Of a DNA stretch of 16,198 nt, positions 13,643-16,198 are shown in pieces. A model generated the notes under the pieces. The model did not search any database. It was not told the origin of the DNA and saw only the letters and a list, made by a program, of their open reading frames with translations. This DNA comes from Candidatus Magasanikbacteria bacterium RIFCSPHIGHO2_02_FULL_50_9b (GTDB lineage: Bacteria; Patescibacteriota; Patescibacteriia; Magasanikbacterales; 2-02-FULL-50-9b). Both the position numbers and the translations under genes were made by a program. The DNA lies in NCBI GenBank assembly GCA_001782975.1, contig MFQD01000033.1, positions 1,197 through 17,394 on the forward strand, read 5' to 3'. The stretch's first letter is position 1, and each line of letters begins with the position of its first letter.

Positions 13643-13643
13643 C

Positions 13644-13672
13644 AAAAAATCCCTCGCCGAAAGCGAGAGATT
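13644..13672 (-). terminator. Hairpin with T-run on the minus strand
   Basis: CTCGC (13653-13657) pairs with GCGAG (13663-13667), with outer pairs extending to about 13648-13672. On the minus strand it ends in TTTTTT (13649-13644). It lies downstream of the tRNA-derived repeat in minus-strand sense, as a second copy of the arrangement at 13801-13852. Confidence 0.55.
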
Positions 13673-13677
13673 CTATG

Positions 13678-13797
13678 TTGCGGGAGTCGGATTTGCCTTC
13701 CTCACGAACCATGTCGTTCGTCAGGGCCTGCCAGCCCGCCACGCATCCTGCGTGCACTCGGATGCGCGGGCTGGCTTCAAATCCTCCTTGCACCAAC
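13678..13797. repeat. Inverted-repeat element bearing a copied tRNA 3' end
   Basis: The left edge, TTGCGGGAGTCGGATTTG (13678-13695), is an exact 18-bp copy of the 3' end of the tRNA gene at 13835-13852. Nested inverted repeats fill the rest: GGATTTG 13689-13695 with CAAATCC 13778-13784, ACGAAC 13704-13709 with GTTCGT 13716-13721, GCCAGCCCG 13730-13738 with CGGGCTGGC 13767-13775, and CGCATCC 13742-13748 with GGATGCG 13760-13766. No convincing protein frame explains it. It may be a small non-autonomous mobile element, a decayed tRNA copy, or an att-like scar. Confidence 0.6.
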
Positions 13798-13800
13798 AAT

Positions 13801-13833
13801 AAAAATCCCCCCACACGAGGTGGGAGGATTTTT
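13801..13833. terminator. Bidirectional intrinsic terminator
   Basis: A 13-bp stem with one mismatch (AAAAATCC...CCCAC with GTGGG...GGATTTTT) surrounds the loop ACGAG, flanked by A5 and T5. It can end minus-strand tRNA transcription and plus-strand transcription from the capA-like gene. Confidence 0.8.
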
Positions 13834-13834
13834 A

Positions 13835-13908
13835 TTGCGGGAGTCGGATTTGAACCGACGACCTCCAGGTTATGGGCCTGGCGAGCTGCCTGGCTGCTCT
13901 ATCCCGCG
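13835..13908 (-). tRNA. Initiator tRNA-fMet (CAU)
   Basis: The 74-nt cloverleaf folds fully on the minus strand. The features that mark an initiator are present: C1 and A72 unpaired at the top of the acceptor stem, an A11-U24 D-stem, and close identity with bacterial initiators in the D arm (AGCAG...GGCAGCTCG) and T arm (GTCGGTTCAAATCCGAC). The anticodon loop is CCCATAA, giving CAU. Two oddities stand out. Position 33 is C instead of the near-universal U. The anticodon stem at 29-31 is AGG:CCU rather than GGG:CCC. The CCA end is not encoded (A73 is followed by TAA). A terminator follows at 13801-13833. Confidence 0.95.
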
Positions 13909-13962
13909 TGCGTAGGATACGCCGCGCGTGATTTTTTGTCAAGGCAGCTCATGCGCGATTTT

Positions 13963-14427
13963 TCATTTCCGCACCCACGTTTGCGCCGGGCTCGTTGTGC
14001 TTCCTGATGTTCCGGTAGTGAGTGTTACCACTTCCAATGTGTTTACGTCCTTGACGGTCAGGAACGTTGCTGAATTAATCTCTGTTGCGGTGAACGAATA
14101 TTTTCCCGATGGGTTTTTTGTCAGTTTAAATTCGTCGCCTGATGCTTTGCCACCAACAACCAATTCGACCGTGCCGGCAGTGAATGAAATTTTGTGGCAC
14201 AACTTGGGCGCTTTGTCCCAACAGTAGGTGCCGTCCGTTGGGCCTGCGGTCGCCGCGGGCGCGGATGCCGGTGAAGGCGCGGCCTGCTGCGCCTCGACCT
14301 CTTTTGTTTTTGCGATTAACGCGTCGCGTTTTGCCTGCTCGGCAGAAATTTCTGCTGATGATGAGCAGCCGGCGCCAATGAATAATATAGATGATGCGAG
14401 CACAAGTGCGATAGTAGTTTGTTTCAT
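13963..14427 (-). CDS. Predicted lipoprotein, function unknown
   Basis: From ATG 14427 it is 154 residues. The N-terminus, MKQTTIALVLASSILFIGAGC, is a lipoprotein signal peptide with the lipidated cysteine at position 21. The -3 residue is Gly rather than Leu, so the lipobox is not classical. After the Cys comes a short helical segment (AEISAEQAKRDALIAKTKEVEAQQ), an Ala/Pro/Ser-rich linker, and a C-terminal domain of about 90 residues that starts with DGTYCWDKAPKLCHK (two Cys, possibly a disulfide) and continues as predicted beta strands ending in WVRK. I recognise no family. The frame continues upstream to 14511, but the signal peptide and the promoter 9 nt before 14427 fix the start. LspA at 4826-5269 would be the processing enzyme. 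Confidence 0.75.
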   Translation of the reverse strand: MKQTTIALVLASSILFIGAGCSSSAEISAEQAKRDALIAKTKEVEAQQAAPSPASAPAATAGPTDGTYCWDKAPKLCHKISFTAGTVELVVGGKASGDEFKLTKNPSGKYSFTATEINSATFLTVKDVNTLEVVTLTTGTSGSTTSPAQTWVRK

Positions 14428-14436
14428 AGTGCGGAC

Positions 14437-14442
14437 AGTATA
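14437..14442 (-). promoter_or_regulatory. -10 element of a near-leaderless lipoprotein mRNA
   Basis: TATACT on the minus strand (14442-14437) lies 9 nt before the ATG at 14427. No convincing -35 hexamer is seen. Confidence 0.45.
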
Positions 14443-14503
14443 AAACGGGTGAGAGAAAATTGCCACTCGCCGCGGGACATTTTTCCCTCGGTCGATTATT
14501 TTT

Positions 14504-14902
14504 TTACGCACACTTCACACACCTGCACCCCACTTCCTTGATGAACCCATCGAAATATTCTTCGCCATAGTCATAGGTGAGTTCGTCGCCGGCCTTGATT
14601 TTTTTGATGGAAAAAATGTACACGCGATTTCCGACGGTTCGGCTTTCGCAATTCGGGCGGCAGCTGTGATTAATGTACCGTGCGATATTTTTTCGCGTGC
14701 CACCGGCAATATGTTTTCCGTTTTCCAAATCAAATAAATATTTCCCCAAAATTTTTTCTGCGCGCGCATCGCTCACCAGCTTCCCCCAATATTCAATCAC
14801 AAAACGATTTTTTGGAATCGCCTCTTCTGCATACAATCCGATGCCAGCCGCAGATTTACGGGTGCGCAATTTGAATTGTGGTGGTCGGTGTGGGCGCGCC
14901 AT
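14504..14902 (-). CDS. SET-domain protein, predicted lysine methyltransferase
   Basis: SET domains transfer methyl groups from SAM to lysine side chains. The 132 residues are one compact SET domain: GIGLYAEEAI (20-29, SAM-binding SET-N), NHSCRPNC (78-85, pseudoknot and SAM site), and ELTYDYGEEY (107-116) with the catalytic-type Tyr. A post-SET cysteine group (C126, C128, C131) follows, which together with C81 could bind zinc as in eukaryotic post-SET domains. No pre-SET or insert domain is present. The substrate is unknown; ribosomal or DNA-binding proteins are possible. A promoter (TTGAAC-17-TATACT) lies upstream, back to back with that of the NYN gene at 14969. The next gene on the same strand, the lipoprotein, starts 77 nt after its stop. 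Bacterial SET proteins of this size are known from several phyla, and lateral origin is possible. Confidence 0.9.
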   Translation of the reverse strand: MARPHRPPQFKLRTRKSAAGIGLYAEEAIPKNRFVIEYWGKLVSDARAEKILGKYLFDLENGKHIAGGTRKNIARYINHSCRPNCESRTVGNRVYIFSIKKIKAGDELTYDYGEEYFDGFIKEVGCRCVKCA

Positions 14903-14916
14903 ATTGTAGGATTCGC

Positions 14917-14945
14917 AGTATAAACCACAAGAAAGTTTTGTTCAA
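14917..14945 (-). promoter_or_regulatory. Promoter of the SET-domain gene
   Basis: On the minus strand TTGAAC (14945-14940), 17 nt and TATACT (14922-14917), giving a leader of about 7 nt. It overlaps the upstream region of the divergent NYN gene. Confidence 0.65.
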
Positions 14946-14955
14946 GGCAATTTGC

Positions 14956-14961
14956 TATACT
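14956..14961 (+). promoter_or_regulatory. -10 element of a leaderless NYN mRNA
   Basis: TATACT (14956-14961) lies 7 nt before ATG 14969. The -35 region is weak and overlaps the -35 of the SET gene promoter. Confidence 0.45.
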
Positions 14962-14968
14962 ATGCGGT

Positions 14969-15448
14969 ATGAATCAGGAAAAAGCCGCTACAGCTCAAAA
15001 TATTGAGCTGGATTATCAGAAATTTTTTGTTTGGCTGAAAGACAAATATGGTGCGGATCGCGTCTATTATTTTGTTGGGTTCATGCAAAAGTTTCAGGAA
15101 CGGTATGATTTTTTAACAGAGGTTGGATACACGCTGGTATTTAAAGAAGTTGTTTACAGCGGAGGAAAAGCAAAAGGCAATTGTGACGCAGATTTAGTAG
15201 TGCATGTGATGCGTGATTATTATGAGGGTATATGCAAAAAAGCCGTTATTGTTTCAAGTGACGGTGATTATGCTGTTCTGGTAAAATTTTTGTCAGAGCG
15301 CGGTGCGTTGCAAACAGTAATTTCACCAGCAGCACCAGATAAGTGTTCAATATTGTTAAAACGCCTTAAGATATCAATGACGTTTTTAAACCGTATCGCA
15401 GAGCACTTTGATAAAAATAAAAAAGCCCCGATTCAGGACGGAACCTGA
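14969..15448 (+). CDS. NYN-domain protein lacking the first strand
   Basis: The 159 residues match the later part of the CPR-type NYN (LabA-like) domain: ELDYQKFFVWLKDKYG (13-28), VYYFVGF, then KGNCDADLVVHVM with an active-site Asp, and AVIVSSDGDYAVLVKFL with the conserved SxDGD. The first strand, which normally reads like FIDxxN and supplies an active-site Asp, is absent; the protein begins just where it should have ended. An in-frame TAA lies 48 nt upstream with no start codon between, and the -10 box sits 7 nt before ATG 14969, so the short form appears genuine. It may be catalytically impaired, or complete its site by dimerising. It is divergent from the SET gene. The last codons form part of a terminator hairpin. 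Confidence 0.8.
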   Translation: MNQEKAATAQNIELDYQKFFVWLKDKYGADRVYYFVGFMQKFQERYDFLTEVGYTLVFKEVVYSGGKAKGNCDADLVVHVMRDYYEGICKKAVIVSSDGDYAVLVKFLSERGALQTVISPAAPDKCSILLKRLKISMTFLNRIAEHFDKNKKAPIQDGT

Positions 15449-15464
15449 ACAGGGTCTTTTTTGT
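15422..15464. terminator. Bidirectional terminator between convergent genes
   Basis: CCC at 15427-15429 and TTCAGG (15432-15437) pair with CCTGAA (15444-15449) and GGG (15452-15454). It is flanked by A-rich sequence on the left and TTTTTT on the right (15457-15462), so it works on both strands. It overlaps the stop codon of the NYN gene and serves ychF from the other side. Confidence 0.8.
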
Positions 15465-15507
15465 GGTGAAATAAATATATCATGAACGAAGATTTTGTGT
15501 CAAATTT

Positions 15508-16198
15508 TTACGCCCCCACCTTAAAATAACACACGTCCCCGTCCTTCACGACGTATTCTTTTCCTTCCGTGCGCATGGCACCTTTTTCGCGCGCGCCGGG
15601 CCAGCCGCCTAAGTCAACAAATTCGCGCCAGCCAACAACTTCGGCGCGGATGAAACTTTTTTCAAAGTCCGTGTGAATGACGCCGGCCGCTTGGGGCGCT
15701 CGCGCACCTGTGTGCACGGTCCACGCACGTGTTTCCATTTCGCCGCTCGTGAAAAAGGTGGACAGGCCGAGTAATTTGTATGCGGCAACAATCACGCGGT
15801 CAAGGCCAGATTCAGTCATGCCTAAATCAGCCATCATCACGCGCGCATCATCGGCGGGCAAGTCCGCCAATTCGGCTTCAATTTTTGCGCTGATAGAAAT
15901 TTCGTTGGGCGAATGCAGATGTGCGTCGGCCGCGACAAATCCTTCATCAACATTGCGAATATATAAAATTGGTTTTGCGGTTAAAAGCGAAAGTTCGCGC
16001 AGCCACGGCGCTTCTTCGTCCGACGTTTCAACATCGCGTGCCGCCGCGCCGCGTTCAAGCGCACTTTTCACACGTTCCAAAAATGTAACATGCGCCCCAA
16101 CTTCTTTTGTTGCGCCGGACTTCATCATTTTGCGCACGTTGTCCAAGCGCTTATCAACAGTTTGCAAATCCGCCAGCGCCAATTCCAAATTAATGACG
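15508..16198 (-). CDS. ychF: YchF/Obg-like ATPase, C-terminal part; N-terminus beyond the window
   Basis: YchF is a ribosome-associated P-loop ATPase (OBG family with ATP preference). The frame is open at the right edge. Visible are the end of the P-loop domain (VINLELALADL), the coiled-coil helical insert (residues with DKRLDNVRKMMKSG, then FLERVKSALERG), the rest of the nucleotide domain (KPILYIRNVDEGF), and a full C-terminal TGS domain (AAGVIHTDFEKSFIRAEVVG, then GAREKGAMRTEGKEYVVKDG). Walker A and the switch regions lie outside the window. In full-length family members (about 360 residues) this would be the last 230. The stop faces the NYN gene across a shared terminator at 15422-15464. 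Identification is firm from the TGS motif block. Confidence 0.95.
   Translation of the reverse strand, partial: VINLELALADLQTVDKRLDNVRKMMKSGATKEVGAHVTFLERVKSALERGAAARDVETSDEEAPWLRELSLLTAKPILYIRNVDEGFVAADAHLHSPNEISISAKIEAELADLPADDARVMMADLGMTESGLDRVIVAAYKLLGLSTFFTSGEMETRAWTVHTGARAPQAAGVIHTDFEKSFIRAEVVGWREFVDLGGWPGAREKGAMRTEGKEYVVKDGDVCYFKVGA

Noticed and set aside
13632..13814. 60-codon minus-strand frame, and a 110-codon plus-strand frame from 13675, in the repeat and tRNA
   Set aside because: Both are translations through terminators, inverted repeats and the tRNA. The GVGFEPTT-like peptide is a well-known artefact of reading tRNA genes in six frames.
1..16198. CRISPR array, insertion sequence or prophage
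   Set aside because: No regularly spaced repeats, transposase, integrase or phage structural frames were seen. The only mobile-like signal is the short palindromic repeat next to the tRNA.

Overview
The window looks like a chromosome segment from a small-genome bacterium, probably of the Candidate Phyla Radiation (Patescibacteria). The reasons are compact one- to three-gene units, Shine-Dalgarno sites at few starts, several -10 boxes only 6-9 nt before the start codon, an initiator tRNA with no encoded CCA, two NYN-domain proteins, a compact SET-domain protein and a stand-alone cupredoxin. This assignment is inference: no 16S rRNA or lineage marker lies in the window. TAA, TAG and TGA all act as ordinary stops, so the standard bacterial code applies rather than the UGA=Gly code of Gracilibacteria and Absconditabacteria.

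Layout. Positions 1-5631 hold a partial trigger factor (-), an unassigned polytopic membrane protein (-), a LysM/M23 cell-wall peptidase (+), and a dksA-like/lspA/comM operon (-). Positions 5632-6408 are the only long gene-free stretch. It contains a consensus minus-strand promoter driving a heavily folded RNA of about 400 nt that I cannot assign to a known family, a cluster of DnaA-box-like sites, and a plus-strand promoter followed by an intrinsic terminator. Transcription diverges from this region. To the right, on +, come a Trm11/TrmG10-like methyltransferase, a CuA-like cupredoxin, then rpsO, an NYN-domain protein and pnp, then a toxin-antitoxin pair whose toxin has an in-frame amber stop, a small membrane protein and a CapA-type metallophosphatase. 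From 13644 to 13908 lie two terminators, an inverted-repeat element carrying a copied tRNA 3' end, and an initiator tRNA with C33. The right end holds a lipoprotein, a SET protein, a shortened NYN protein and a partial ychF.

How the genes fit together. rpsO-NYN-pnp is a ribosome/RNA-decay unit. LspA would process lipoproteins such as the one at 13963-14427. The M23 peptidase and CapA-like protein point to envelope work. The most useful targets for follow-up are the folded RNA, the C33 initiator tRNA, the tRNA-derived repeat element, the candidate origin, and the interrupted toxin.
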